Shown here: piece after piece, positions 44,943 through 57,437 of the stretch
Numbering within the stretch: the stretch's first letter is position 1
Layout of the letters: the number at the start of each line of letters is the position of its first letter
From: Athripsodes cinereus
Taxonomy: Eukaryota > Arthropoda > Insecta > Trichoptera > Leptoceridae
Length of the DNA: 64,000 bases
Assembly: GCA_947579605.1 (NCBI GenBank)
Contig: OX388317.1
Location: 18,433,384 to 18,497,383 of the forward strand
Direction: 5' to 3'
Position numbers and translations under genes: made by a program
Notes under the pieces: model-generated
What the model saw: only the letters and a program-made list of their open reading frames with translations
Told to the model about the DNA's origin: nothing
The model's database searches: none

Positions 44943-45091
44943 CTATCTCCTGCGTAAAATCAAAGTGATCTTTCATTAATGGAATGCATGTTGCACATGT
45001 AATTTCGATGAAAATTTGATCACACAGTCTTTTCATAATATGCGATACTCCCCGCATACTGGATTTAATGTTGTGTCGGCCATTCTGCGAG
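44943..45091. other. spacer between the two gap-side repeats
   Basis: Contains tgatctttcattaatgg and gatgaaaatttgatcacac. The latter part matches 3530-3574 in direct orientation, so it belongs to the same degraded element. Confidence 0.6.
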
Positions 45092-45261
45092 ATGGTCCTG
45101 AAGAAGCACATGTATACACAATGCAGAAACACAACACCTATTCTGCAAATCCAATCTGCATATTCCGGTGACGGGCCGTGTCTCGTCCCATATGCAAAGG
45201 CAAGAGCCAAGTCTCTGCCCGACTGTACGCAGTGAAATGGAGTAAAACCTTCACCTCATAT
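45092..45261 (+). repeat. gap-side repeat, unit 2
   Basis: Second copy of 44776-44942; it ends at a (TA)n run leading into copy B. Confidence 0.85.
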
Positions 45262-45271
45262 ATATATTATA

Positions 45272-45305
<34 letters not shown>

Positions 45306-45310
<5 letters not shown>

Positions 45311-46194
45311 CTACCTATACTTTTGTTTTAATATGGATGTTGACATTGATAATATTTGTTTTTTTTTTTTGTTATCACTTAGGTTATAAATATGAATTAC
45401 TTTTCACCAATTAATATGTTTGTATGTTTATATATGTATATATCTTGTAAATGGTAATGTTTGCCGTGAATTGAATAATAAATAAATAAATAATTTATGT
45501 AGTTATAAATGTGTGGCCTTTTTCACTTCATAGCACGTACTGCACAGTCTTTCCTGTTGCCTCTTTCACCTGGTCGCTCCATCTTATCGGTGCATGTTTC
45601 TTAGTTCTTCACCCCTATGTGGCTTGATAGTGCTTGATACATTGTAGAATAACGCCAGCCAAATACTGACAGCCTCTTTGATGTTGTGCTGTTTAAGAGG
45701 TTACTCAGAGAGTATCAAAATATTAATTAATACCATTGATCATTTTCAGGTTGAGAAACGTACTTAAATCTTTTTCAGCCTTTTGCCGTCTGAATCTGAT
45801 AAGACACGCTCTTCTTACCTGTTATTCAGACGTGTGAAGAGAATAGACAATAGAGGAAAGGGGATCATTTTTAACCCTTTGATATTTTTCAGGTACAGTG
45901 GTAGAAACAAAAAGGAACACAACTTAAGTATCAATTTCCCGTTCAGTTTTGCAACTAATCAAAATTATTATCCAAGATATATCTAATTCACTTTATAGAA
46001 AAAAGCAGTAAGTACATCTTAATGAAATTATCACATTTTTCTAATATCGTGGGAATGAAAAAAACATTGTGAGGGTACATTTTCATATTAAGAATTATAA
46101 TTTTTTTAGAATATTCCTTTGTTCTGGCTCTATAATTATTATTGTTGGTTTATCTACTAAAAAGAAATGAGGTTCTATTGCTTATCAAATCAAT
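45306..46194. other. non-coding shared sequence
   Basis: Counterpart of 6471-7344. Copy B has about 45 bases (near 46105-46145) not present in copy A. No gene recognised. Confidence 0.5.
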
Positions 46195-47034
46195 TCTTCA
46201 ATTTTTTCTGTTAATATAATCAAGTCTCAGACTAATAGAATTGAGATGGGCTGCATTCTCTGAACTTAAATATATATTTAAAGAAAATAAATAAATCCCC
46301 ATTAGTCTTAAGGAAAGGTTTATGATTCGTGATTTGTGTGTCCTTTTATTGATCACATATAGTGTTGTGGAATTCTCAAGAAATAATTTTTCGAGAAATA
46401 TACCGAGAAAATTCTTGGTAAATTTCTCGAAGTAGAGAATTTTCCGAGAATTTTTTTTATTTGCTATTTAACATTATAATAATAATAAATATTTTATTCA
46501 ATCAATCAATAATAATGTACAAATGTTGAGACAATTTATCACCAATTTGGCTACAATTAATTATAAAATCAAAAAAATGTTAGGAACCTACATAGAAAAA
46601 AGTGCTAATAACTGATAAAAAATCTTGATGCTTGACACCCCACATGCCCATATTTTAGTAAAAAAAATTGCAGGTACGTACATGGAAAAAAGTGTTATTA
46701 TCCTCTGATTTGAGCCTTAATCAGCCCCAAAAAATTTTGGATCAATCAGGTTGGTTGCGAAATGTACTGGCTGAAAGGTCATAATACCACTAAGAAAAAT
46801 TATGGAGAGAAATTTCTCTTCCATCAGAGGAGAAATTCTCGGAGAAATTTCTCGTTCTCGAGAAATTTCTTTGGAGAATTTTCTCTTCTCACATCACTAA
46901 TCACATATGAGCCAGAGACTATGTTGCTAACACTTGTGAACAAACGGAAATCGAGGTACATGCAGCGTGCCATTGAGAGACAAATGCTAGGAATAAGCTT
47001 GAGAGACAAAATAAGAAATGAAATCATCCGATAA
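46195..47034 (+). mobile_element. RTE-like LINE relic split by a MITE
   Basis: Counterpart of 7345-8243 without the 120 bp duplication, and a better-preserved reading: ISLKERFMIRDLCVLL before the MITE, and YMQRAIERQMLGISLRDK with IRNEIIR after it. It is C-terminal to the RT domain of the parent element. Confidence 0.68.
46360..46899. mobile_element. hAT-like MITE, 540 bp, copy 2
   Basis: Same position and 8 bp repeat (atcacata at 46352-46359 and 46900-46907) as 7487-8016, so the insertion is older than the separation of A and B. Confidence 0.83.
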
Positions 47035-47815
47035 AATAATAAACTTTTTTTAAATATTATATATTTTTCTATTTACTGAATAAAATATTAAAACATCACT
47101 GATATGAAAACTTGTGATAGCAAGATGATACTTGGAAACTTTGATAATAATTTTCATAAATTCACAGAAGGATTAGAATTTCATTTTAATAATATTGTAT
47201 TATAAATATTTTATGCTGTGCCCAAGAAAAACTCAACCTCATTATAAAATCGAATAAATTACATAATTAAATGAAAGAATACAAGATCTCATTACAAAGA
47301 GTCAGGTATGATTTTGGAGAAAATGATGGGCATGCCGAATCTCGATGAAATGAGAAATGTATCGCGATGAAATTGTTCGCCAATTCGAGAAGTATAATAA
47401 AGGCATAATAATTTGTCGATTGAAAGCTGTTTTCATGGCGATCTTCGTATCGTATGGTATGTCAAATCAGAGCTTATGTAAATGCCGAGAGTCCTTGGTA
47501 CGTCGCCTTGTTGGTCTGCAGGTTCAAGTTCTGTCTGGGGACCTTTCAAATAATGTGACGTTGACCTTTCTAAGCCTTTTATGGGAATATGAGCCTTATT
47601 TATCAGAAATATACCTACGTTATTTTGAAATATCTATGCCCATAATTTGTGTGAACAATATGTGTGTACATCTATCGATAAACAGAAATGAATGAACAAA
47701 ACTTTCACTCCAATAAAATTCATAAATTGTCACGTATAGATATCATGTAACATCTTCAATTCTGCGATAAGAAATTACCATCTCAAAGATCTTATTTTTG
47801 TGTCAAAGATTTTTA
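47035..47815. other. non-coding shared sequence
   Basis: Counterpart of 8244-9050, including the tRNA-Leu/Ser-like relic near 47470-47548. No supported gene. Confidence 0.5.
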
Positions 47816-47826
47816 ATCTAGAATAT

Positions 47827-48003
47827 ACTACTACTATACCATCACGGCATATCCCACAAGTGGAGTAGCCAGCAGATCAGCTGCACGTAAGAAACATGCA
47901 AACTGTCCTCTTCGTGCCAATATAAAATCAAGACATTCAGGATGGGTGGCAAGCCTCATCGCTGAATTTAAGATGTAAAATGTCTTATTTTTTTCGAATC
48001 TAG
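47827..48003 (-). mobile_element. young SINE, LINE-end family, 177 bp
   Basis: (CTA)n tail, taccatcacggcatatccc, gtggagtagccagcagatc, then ctcttcgtgccaatataaaa, gacattcaggatgggtggc and aagcctcatcgctgaattt. Flanked by atctagaatat (47816-47826 and 48004-48014). Copy A has the empty site (taatctagaatatttcc near 9041-9055). This is the longest example in the window. Confidence 0.88.
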
Positions 48004-48014
48004 ATCTAGAATAT

Positions 48015-49230
48015 TTCCTGATATAATTTTATTCCTAACCTGAAAAAATCTCAATATCTCAAATATTCGACATGTGAACATAAAAAAATTGACCAATGGG
48101 TAAATCCAATTGTTTTTGAACCGTGTTCCATGTAATAGGCAGGTAGTTAGAGAATACCTTTGTATTTTATAACAGGATGATAATAATGTTATTGTTATAA
48201 GGGAAAATACCCTTTGTTTACTTACCCGAAAGAAAATCTTTCCCTTTTATTATTACTTTATGAATAGCCTTCTTACGCTCATTCTTTCTTCTCATATACC
48301 TGAGATGTCAGATATTATCAACCTTTGTCTCACGACAATATATAGAAGAAAATTAAAAAAGTACACATCAAGTATCAATTTCTTTACACTTGTTCAACCA
48401 ATCTAAAACGATCTAATCATATAACACATATTGACTAATATTTTGTCGATATTATAATACTCTTGTCCCCAAGATTTTGATTTCGATTAAATCAGGTATT
48501 CCTAGTGATGTTCCCGGTAAAAAAAGGGCTCTCTTTTCATTTTATGAAAATTTTCCACCGTCTACCTAAGTAAGTGGAGTCCAATATTAAATATCCTTAT
48601 CTATAACTGCTTAAGATCCTTTGAAAACACCAAATTGAGTTTTTTAGTGAGAAAATTTTAAAGACATAATTTTAAAGAAAAGGACATAATAAACTGACTA
48701 CAATTATATAGAATGAATCCAGATTACCAAGCAGAAAATGTTATTTGCTTATTAAAAATCTTTTGAAAATTAAGCAGATCATAACAAATTTGAGTGAATG
48801 AAATCATCGATAAAAAAAGATATTTAAATTGTGAATTATGACAAAAATGTTGATTATCAATGCTTTACGCCCATAATTCCTTTCTTACTTTAGGAAATCA
48901 TTAGATATTATTTGAATGAGTTTCTGAGGTCTGGTTAAAATAATTTATTACATACTTATTGCGTTTGCTAAATTGCCTCCAATTTATTTAATTTAAAATT
49001 GAAAACTTTTTTCGGCAGGTTAAAGGGTAATCCAATGTTAAATATGAACTTTCAAACATATTACTTAACATCCAGATTTTGTAAGTAATTCCATACATTT
49101 TCAGTATCAAATTTTTTTCATAAACTTTTATTACATTAACTAAATAAAAAAAAATTGTAAAGTACAAACTTTGAAATCATGTACAAAATATACCATTCCC
49201 GTGATAACGATATTAAAGCGGTAGGAATGT
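48015..49230. other. non-coding shared sequence
   Basis: Counterpart of about 9046-10446. The block 48310-48630 is strongly diverged from copy A; flanking parts are nearly identical. Confidence 0.5.
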
Positions 49231-49490
49231 TTTTTATTTATTTATTTATTTATTTATTTAGCATCAACAGTACACTACAGACAACATATATACATAATAA
49301 CAAAAAAATATAGTCAAATAAGGAATCAATACATTGCCCCATTTATAAGTGTACACATTATAACAATTTGTAATATATTCAAAGCCCATAAGGTTGTCAC
49401 ATTTAAATAAAAAAGGAGAAAAAAATTGGAAATTGATAGACAGGAGTTTACATAAATACAATTTAAAAAAAAACAAACATGAACAACAGT
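49231..49490 (-). mobile_element. copy-B-specific fragment with (TTTA)n tail
   Basis: About 258 bp starting with (TTTA)n and agcatcaacagtacactac, absent from copy A (gtaatgttgtgggaag near 10447-10462). The layout suggests a 5'-truncated retroelement on the reverse strand with a (TAAA)n tail. The target duplication is unclear. The 88-codon frame inside resembles nothing. Confidence 0.55.
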
Positions 49491-50980
49491 TGTGGGAAGA
49501 TGTGACTAATAAGCGTAAAATCGCTCTCATCGGGGAGGGATATTACCTTATTATCAATTGAATATATCGGCTTACATAGTGTATTATTATGAATGGTTTA
49601 TTTAACGTATTTTTTTTATCTATTTGTACTATATATTGTTATAACTGTGCGTTCGAGAAAATTATAAAAATAAAATAAATAATTTAGTCATTTCCACCTA
49701 GTCGTCCCAAAAGGAACATTGATGGGTGAAGGACGTTGATAATGATATGTGCCTATCATGAATACTATGATCTAATTTGAATGTTTATATTATAATACGA
49801 CTGAGATATTTTTCTTATTTCACTGTTCAAATATTTTTATTCTTGAAACCCCCAGAAAGAATATTTCAGTCTGGTAATTTAATATAGGCCTAACATAATA
49901 TAATTATATTATGTACTGTGCCTTTATTAATATTGAAGCAGGTTTAAGATTTTTCACGATTCGTAACACGTAGTACTAGTGTACTTTTTATAATATAAGC
50001 TATATAGATAGATATATTATACACTTTATAATCTATTAAATGGATAAATAAACAAGTAAAGCAAATTGGGCGAAATCAAATATTAAAAGTAAATTTTAAG
50101 AAAATTTATTTACTTGAGATCTTTCTCGTGAAAAATCAAATATCTCAAGTTTAGATTTTAATTTAAGTTCCTGGATTTTGTTGTTATATATAAATTCAGA
50201 ATATCTAATATAATTTCGATGACTTACTATATTTAAAATAAATATATCTATATTATGTGTCAACTAAAAAAATTTAATATATCTGCAAACTGTTTTGGTT
50301 TATTTATTATGTAACTCGTATTTAGAAGTATACACCTACTGTTGAACTGTTTGTTTGCATAAAATAAAATAAAATAAAAAAATATTATATCACAATATTT
50401 TTTTGGAACAGATTGTTGTTCTCTTAACGTTTAAATTATGAATAGGTAGTCAAATGTTGAGTGGGTTCTAATGACAACGATATAAGATCGTCAAAAATGT
50501 TTTGCAAAGAGGTGATTGAATTAGTTCAAAAAGAAGGCTCGTTTTCACTCCATTTTTCTAAGAGAAAAATTAATCGGTAAGTGAATAAATCAATCATTCT
50601 GCAAGATTGCTTGAGTGTTCATAAATTAGATGTCAAAAATGACTTCTATATGGAGCAAGTTTTCTAGAGCAAAAGAAAATAACAATTTAATCATGCAGTA
50701 TTTCTTGACATATTTTCCTTTAGTGGTGATAAGTATATCACTTTTTTCTGGGTTCTCAATTTCAGAGTGAAGAACAATATAACAGAAAAGTCGGATTCCG
50801 GATTTGGACCAACTATTTAGTCGGATACCAGATAGTGGTTTTATATTACGCTAGTAAAAACATAAAAAAATCTAAATCTACACGGGAATATGTACCTTCC
50901 TTACATTTTCTATAAAGTCGAGTTTTCTATCAAATTCCTTAACCAATTTTTGTTTAAGTTTTTACAAGTCGAGTGATCAC
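49491..50980. other. non-coding shared sequence
   Basis: Counterpart of 10453-11949, very similar. The empty site for the 6.8 kb LINE is near 50976 (gagtgatcacaat). Confidence 0.5.
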
Positions 50981-50995
50981 AATATTTCATATTTA

Positions 50996-51036
50996 CACAC
51001 TCGCCTTCTAAGCGAGGGGTCATAGGTTCGATCATT
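50996..51036 (+). other. tRNA-Arg-like relic
   Basis: Same anticodon stem-loop and B-box-like stretch as 18770-18812 (ctcgccttctaagcgag). Not a working tRNA. Confidence 0.4.
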
Positions 51037-51393
51037 AGAGTAAACATAATGTTTCTCCTCGTTTTCGGAGTTAAATTAGTGGGAACGGTTCATCTAGAGT
51101 GATAAAAAATCTAAATAATATGATTAATAAAATCCTATAAAGTTTGTGAAAAAAAGCTGAAAAAATCAATGTTAGTATGGAAATCTGCCAAAATCTAATT
51201 AGTTTTTGAACACTACTGACGTTTAACTACGAATAGATTTATCCAGTTTCGATATTAAGCTACATTATATTTCTATTCATTATATCGGTGTTTAGGTAGT
51301 AGAATTCAATAATGAAATTAAAAAACAATCGTCTTTTTCCACTTCATGATTTTTATTGAGAGATATATCTAAAGGATTGACAATGTGTCCTTA

Positions 51394-51649
51394 CACTGAC
51401 AAAAATACTCACAACGAATCATTGGTACGTACTATCAGATTAGGTCCAGAGATAAAACAAACGATTCATTAGTACGAATCTATAATATTAACTTTTCGCA
51501 AACAAATTGTTGGTAAATTTACCAATGATTTGTTTACGAAAAGTTAATATTATTTATTGACTCGTAGGTACTAACGAATCGTTTGTACTATCTCTGGTCC
51601 TAATATGATAGTACGTACCAATGATTCGTTGTGAGTATTTTTCTCAATG
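51394..51649. mobile_element. fold-back MITE, counterpart of 19169-19424
   Basis: Differs from the copy-A element at only a few bases, e.g. caatg for cagtg at the right end. Confidence 0.82.
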
Positions 51650-51857
51650 TGTAAGACGAAAGACTTCTCTCTCAATAAAAATCATATTATAGTGGAAAAC
51701 ACGTATTTTTTAATTACATTATATAATATCAAATATCCGGTTTTCGACATATCTACATTACAATACATACATTACAACTATGTATATAATATGTAATACG
51801 ATATGTATGATATTCCAGTCTGTGTAGGTATTTTACCAATATTATTTAACCTTGTAC

Positions 51858-52118
51858 ATGCGGGAAGAAAATTTAATCTTTCATTTCTATCTCGCGTGTT
51901 TGTCGAATAATCCAATAAGTCATTTGATATATTCTCGTAACACATTATACAGCTCAAGGGAATTTTGCGATAGAATGTTCAAATTAAAGAATTTCCAAAC
52001 AAAAAATAGCCTAAGTCATAGATATTTAGTCATCAGAAATTTCTACATATTCTTTATACTCGTATTTATGTTGAGTTTCGGAGCTTTTAACACAGAATTA
52101 GTATTTTTAACGACATAG
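51858..52118 (+). CDS. small open frame, counterpart of 19632-19892, doubtful
   Basis: Encodes the same 86 residues. The whole neighbourhood is near-identical between copies, so conservation is uninformative. Confidence 0.12.
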   Translation: MREENLIFHFYLACLSNNPISHLIYSRNTLYSSREFCDRMFKLKNFQTKNSLSHRYLVIRNFYIFFILVFMLSFGAFNTELVFLTT

Positions 52119-52218
52119 TAACACATTTCTGATTACTTTTTTTACTATTCGGTATCCATTCTGAGTAGATGATCTAAATTCAGAATAGATTAATTCTCTC
52201 GATCTCCATCAATCTGTG

Positions 52219-52452
52219 CACTGAAAAAAATACTAGCGAAATTTCGCAACGAATCATTGGTACGTACTATCAGATTAGGACCAGAGATAGTACAAACGAT
52301 TCATTAGTACGAATTTATAATATTGACTTTTAACGAAAAGTTAATATTATAGATTCGTACTAATGAATCGTCTGTACTATCTCTGGTCCTACATAATCTG
52401 ATATTTCGTACCAATGTTTCGTTGTGAAATTTCGTAAGTATTTTTCACAGTG
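52219..52452. mobile_element. fold-back MITE, counterpart of 19993-20226
   Basis: Same ends and centre as the copy-A element. Confidence 0.8.
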
Positions 52453-52467
52453 TGCTATCACAGCATC

Positions 52468-52583
52468 TCATCCAGTAGATAAGCCAGTAGATGTTTGCCA
52501 GCAGATATTCCTCTTGTGCCAATAAAAAATAAGATTTTCAGGATGCGTAGCGTGTCTCATTACTGAATTGAAGATGTATAATG
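52468..52583 (+). mobile_element. old SINE relic, counterpart of 20250-20365
   Basis: Same diverged modules (gccagcagat, ctcttgtgccaataaaa). Confidence 0.55.
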
Positions 52584-53202
52584 TCTTAATAGGAATTTTT
52601 GTGAAAGGTGCCTTTTACATGACACTCACAGACTCATTAATTTCACATTTTGTTGCGTGAAATTAATTAATAATTTTATTACGTATTGTCTTGTCATCGT
52701 AATAATTTTCTCAAAGACATAAAGTGAAATAGATTTCAGCTTAACACTCAACTTTTGTTGAATATTTTTGACATATTTCTCTTATACTGAAAAAATACCC
52801 TTAGTACTCTTCTTAGTACATTTAAAATTCTGCTAAGTGTTACAGAAGTGAATATAATTATCATTTATAGAAATTTAAAAAAAATCGTATTCTCATTTCT
52901 GCTGAAATTGTACAATTATTCATATTTAGGAGAAATCTACTTCTCAATTTAATATTAGATACATAGACGTATATTTATAATGTAATATCAGCTGTCAAGA
53001 TACTTGAATAGAATTATATACAGCAGAAGTGATATTCAATTGAATAACTGTATCAGAGTCAGCAGATATAAAATTAGATTATTCTTTTTGATCTCACTGT
53101 TTTCAAAATACGGTAACATTATTGAGTTAATAGTAATTGTACCTAAATTATTTATATGTAAGAAAGTACCTAGGTACTTACCTTAGTTGTTACTTTGTTA
53201 GA

Positions 53203-56200
53203 TTATTCTTATTTTAAAATAAGTACCTGAGTACTTTCCTCAGTAGTTAGATTATTTTATTTTGAATTTTTGAATGATTTCATTTTGTTCCATTTCATTA
53301 TTTTGTTTAAATTGATTTTTTTTATGATTGATTTTTGACAACTAATGGAAACGGCATGTAAAAAAATAGAAGAATGAAATAACATTAATTGTCGTTTCTC
53401 TGTTTTTGTCAGATGAAACAAAATTGTGTTTATTTTGTGTTTTTAAAAGAAATGATTTTATTATATTTTATGCTTATTAAGTAATTGTGTTTGTGTATTT
53501 ATTATATTATACCATTATCTAAAACTGATAAAAAAATTATATTTAAAATTATATTGATTCGTCTAGTATTTTAGTAAATGTTATATTTTTGGTGGAGTTC
53601 TAGGCTCAGAATAGGCATTTTTAAGGCTTCTCGTTGCATCTGTTGAACTACAATGTGGCTAATATAAAGACGATAATTGGAAATTGATCGATGTGACTAT
53701 GCTTCTTAAACCCTCACTTAATACATATCACACTATTTTATTAGAGTTTACGTGTTAATCTAAAAAACAAATTCTAAATTTAATTATAATGCCAGTAATC
53801 ACATTTCTGCGCGATCCACAGAAAGAAAGAAATTGTAATCGAAGGTACAGATTATCATTTATAAACAACAATATGTTATAATAAGAATAAGTTCATTATT
53901 AGTACCGTAGACTTTACTGTAAGTTAATATAAGTCTAGGTTCATTTACATACCATTCACCTTTGACGAATTCTAAACAGGTCACTGCTTTCTTTGATAAG
54001 ACTAGAATACACACAATACATGGGTTCTATAAATTCATACATAATAAATTGTGTTTAAGTTCTTTGTTAAGTATACCAAACCAGACGATGAGAGGTGCAT
54101 AAGCATACCAACTTTTTTTTAATTAATTCTTAATGTATACATTTTTTTAAATAAACATTCATATAATCTCGGCATTTCTTAAGGGTGGTGTAGCCAACAT
54201 ATGAATTGCAAGTAATAAACATGTCGCTTGCCAAGTTTGTTTCATTTAGATTTATGTAGGTGTTGTTAACAGTTCATAGTCAAGAATTTCCTTCAATGAG
54301 CATGTGGGCAATGATGAAATTTCTCCACAGTCTAATTCTATCTGAAATAGGGATTGTTTGAGGATGTGCTTATCGAAGTATTGTTATACGTAATGCCAAT
54401 CAAACTCTTTGCTACGAATAGTTTGAAAAAGTTCGACGAATAACTCTATGATAACTTATACGGTTATTTATTTATAAATGAAAACAATGAACAGCATTAC
54501 AGTAAAAACCTTTTCGCTGTCATTGTACGTAGGTACACATCAAACAATCAAGACAATAACAAAATATACAGAAAAATACAAACAAATAGAAATTCTAACA
54601 CCCAATGAGCGCTTCGAACCGTTATGTCAAATTCCGTGAAAGAATAGATTTATTAAGATGTGTAGGTTTTTTAATCAGTGATAGTAGGAAGGTAAAGATT
54701 TATTATGATGTATTTTTAATGTGATAGTATAGATTTATTATGATTGAATGTTTCTTTATTTATATGAAGGAATCTTTAGATTTAATAAAATGTGTAGGTT
54801 TTTTTCTATTCCATCATAGTATAGATTTATTACTATGTGCAGGTTTTTACTGCAGTTGCTCAAAAAGAACTTTATTGTTTTTCTATGAGATTTTTGACGA
54901 CCTGTAAGGGCTGTAAGGTCGTCTTTCTCAATATACTATAAATATGACAATGAGATTTAAGCATCAAAAATATTGTGAAAAAAGGTGATTTACTTAAGGC
55001 TTTAACTGGAGTAGGCTCGTCTCTGTCTTGTGTTTTCGGGAGGACCGTAGAAGGACGATTGGATTAGAGATTATTTGTTTTTAACATGGGTACGTTTAAT
55101 TAATATTCATTTTCACAATAATAATTATATAAGTTAAATACTCGTATCATTGTGTGTATTAGTAGAGGCGGCTTGTGTGTTAGACTAGGGGGGAGTATCA
55201 AATATTAAAAAGTATGCTTGAACAGAATGTTGAATAAAACGGCTTTTAACCCAAGTCAAGGACTGTAAAAAAAACTTATATGACAATGCAAGTAAACGCT
55301 ACTTTGTTTATTCATACATGGGATATTATTCTTAAAATATAATATTTATGAATAATATTACATGCCAATAACATTTTTTTTGTCAAGTGAATGGTTATTT
55401 TTATGAGCATATTGTCTAAATAATCATGTTCGCACATACTCCATTTTGAATATGTAACGACAATAAAATTTAGGTGTTATCTCGCATTCTAGAGGGATAG
55501 ACAGTACAATAACTGCATTTAATAAATACGTAACTATTTTCTGCATGTAAATAAAAATTAAGGCATTCAGAAAATAAAACTAGTAAATTAATAAAAATAT
55601 TTATTATAAAGGGAGTGCGTCGCATAAATGTTCCTAAGGAGAAATTGCCGCGGTGTATTAGGTATAATAATGTATGAGATACGGTTTACCATATGTCTAG
55701 ACAAGGGAGAATAATGAGGCCATCTTATAAAGGATCAAGCTGGTACATACAGTATAAAATAATAGGTACATACTTAATACTAAATGTATGATGTGGTTGT
55801 AACCACTTTATTAGAATAAATTCTAAGAAATTGGGTACAATGATACGTAAATAACCATATACCAACATACATACATCTGTAATGCGAATGTATTCGGTGG
55901 TTTGGAATCAGAATGGACAAATTAAAAATAGAATCAAAATGGGATTTGTATAAAAAAGTGACTGCAATTTGTCGGTCGAAATGCGTACATTCATAAAGTT
56001 TACCATAACGGCTTTTAGAACTAGTGAAATATTCATCAATCTTACTGTATGTAATAAACGTACAAGTCGTCCTCTAGGTGCAAATGAAAGCTGAATATTC
56101 AGAACGAGTTATGTATGCTGAGTCAGCTGTATTGAAGATAATATTAAATGTCTTATTCGTGATATTTTGCGAACATATTTTTCCTATCACAGGACGCTTG

Positions 56201-56600
56201 AAAGCTTTCAGAAAAAAAAATTTAATGTTTTGTTAAACTTATTCCTTGATTGGAAAATTATTATTTTTATCTAAGTATCTTGTATTCGTCGTGTTAATAA
56301 AACTAAATTTTTCAAAACGATTGAAACTTACGAAATTTATGTGAAAATAGCGGAGAAATAAACGCTTCATATGGATATCAGTCAACATCTAGTTAGTTCT
56401 CAATTGACATTTTACCACAAATGCACTTATCCACTTTTGATACCGAGCTACACAATATTGTTGTTGCTGTCAAAGCCCATGAAGAATTTTAAAGGGCAAT
56501 GTACTACATATACTAGAATTGAATATTATGCTATGTAATTTTTTCCCTAAATGGCATAGACAGGAGTTTAAAAACATTAAGTAAATATGCAAGATATCCT
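53203..56600. other. non-coding shared sequence
   Basis: Counterpart of 21898-26150 without the copy-A inserts. The solo-LTR empty site (ttgttagattattc) is at about 53195-53210. Includes the degenerate repeats (about 54647-54850) and the hairpin (54896-54923). Confidence 0.5.
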
Positions 56601-56609
56601 CTTTGTGTC

Positions 56610-56860
56610 AAAAAAAACTAAGGTATTCAAGGCAAGAGATATTCAAACTAAGGCATTCATATATATTGGTGGGCAGGATAGAGGGAAGACGGGGAGTTGG
56701 TAGAAATCAGATGTCCTGGCAGCGCAACATTAGAGAGTGGACCGGAATGAGGACGGTGGATGACCTGTTGAGGACAGCACAGGACAGGGAGGTTTTCGCC
56801 GAAGTGAATGCCAACGTCGGGGGAACCTGACATGGCACTGGAAGAAGAAGAAGGAAATGT
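56610..56860 (+). mobile_element. 3' fragment of a second RTE-like LINE
   Basis: Counterpart of 26150-26405: RIEGRRGVGRNQMSW, RNIREWTGMRTVDD, AQDREVFAEVNANVGGT, stop, gaagaagaagg tail. Confidence 0.75.
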
Positions 56861-56893
56861 AAAAAAATATTAATATATATTAATTCTTCACCG

Positions 56894-57437
56894 TAGTGTT
56901 GTGGAATTCTCAAGAAATAATTTTTCGAGAAATTTTACCGAGAAATTTCTCGGTAAATTTCTCGAAGTAGAGAATTTTTCGAGTTTTTTTTTATTTTTTA
57001 TTTAACAGTAGGTATAATAATAATAAATACTTTATTCAATCAATCAATAACAATGTACAAGTGTTGAGACAATTTATCACCAATATGGCTACAATTAATT
57101 ATGGAAACAAAAAAATGTTAGGTACCTACATAGAAAAAGTGCTAGTAACTGATGAAAAATCTTGATGTTTGACACCCCATATACCCATATTTAAGTTTAA
57201 AAAAATTGCAGGTACGTACATGGAAAAAAGTGTTAATAACCTCTGATTTGGGCCTTAATCAGCCACACAAATTTTTGGATCAATAAGGTTGGCTGCGAAG
57301 TGTATTGGGCGAAAGGTCATAAAACCACTAAGAAAAATTATGGAGAGAAATTTCTCTTCCGTCAGAGGAGAAATTCTCGGAGAAATTTCTCGTTCTCGAG
57401 AAATTTCTCTGGAGAATTTTCTCTTCTCACATCACTA
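56894..57437. mobile_element. hAT-like MITE, 544 bp, copy 3
   Basis: Same ends (tagtgttgtgg ... cacatcacta) as 7487-8016 but inserted at a different place. Copy A is uninterrupted there (ttaattctactggtgac near 26418-26435). No clean 8 bp repeat: the left flank reads cttcaccg and the right flank actggtga. Confidence 0.83.

Noticed and set aside
44101..44979. Reading the frame across the run of N as one protein
   Set aside because: Translation through 200 unknown bases has no meaning; the LINE frame is supported only to 44575.
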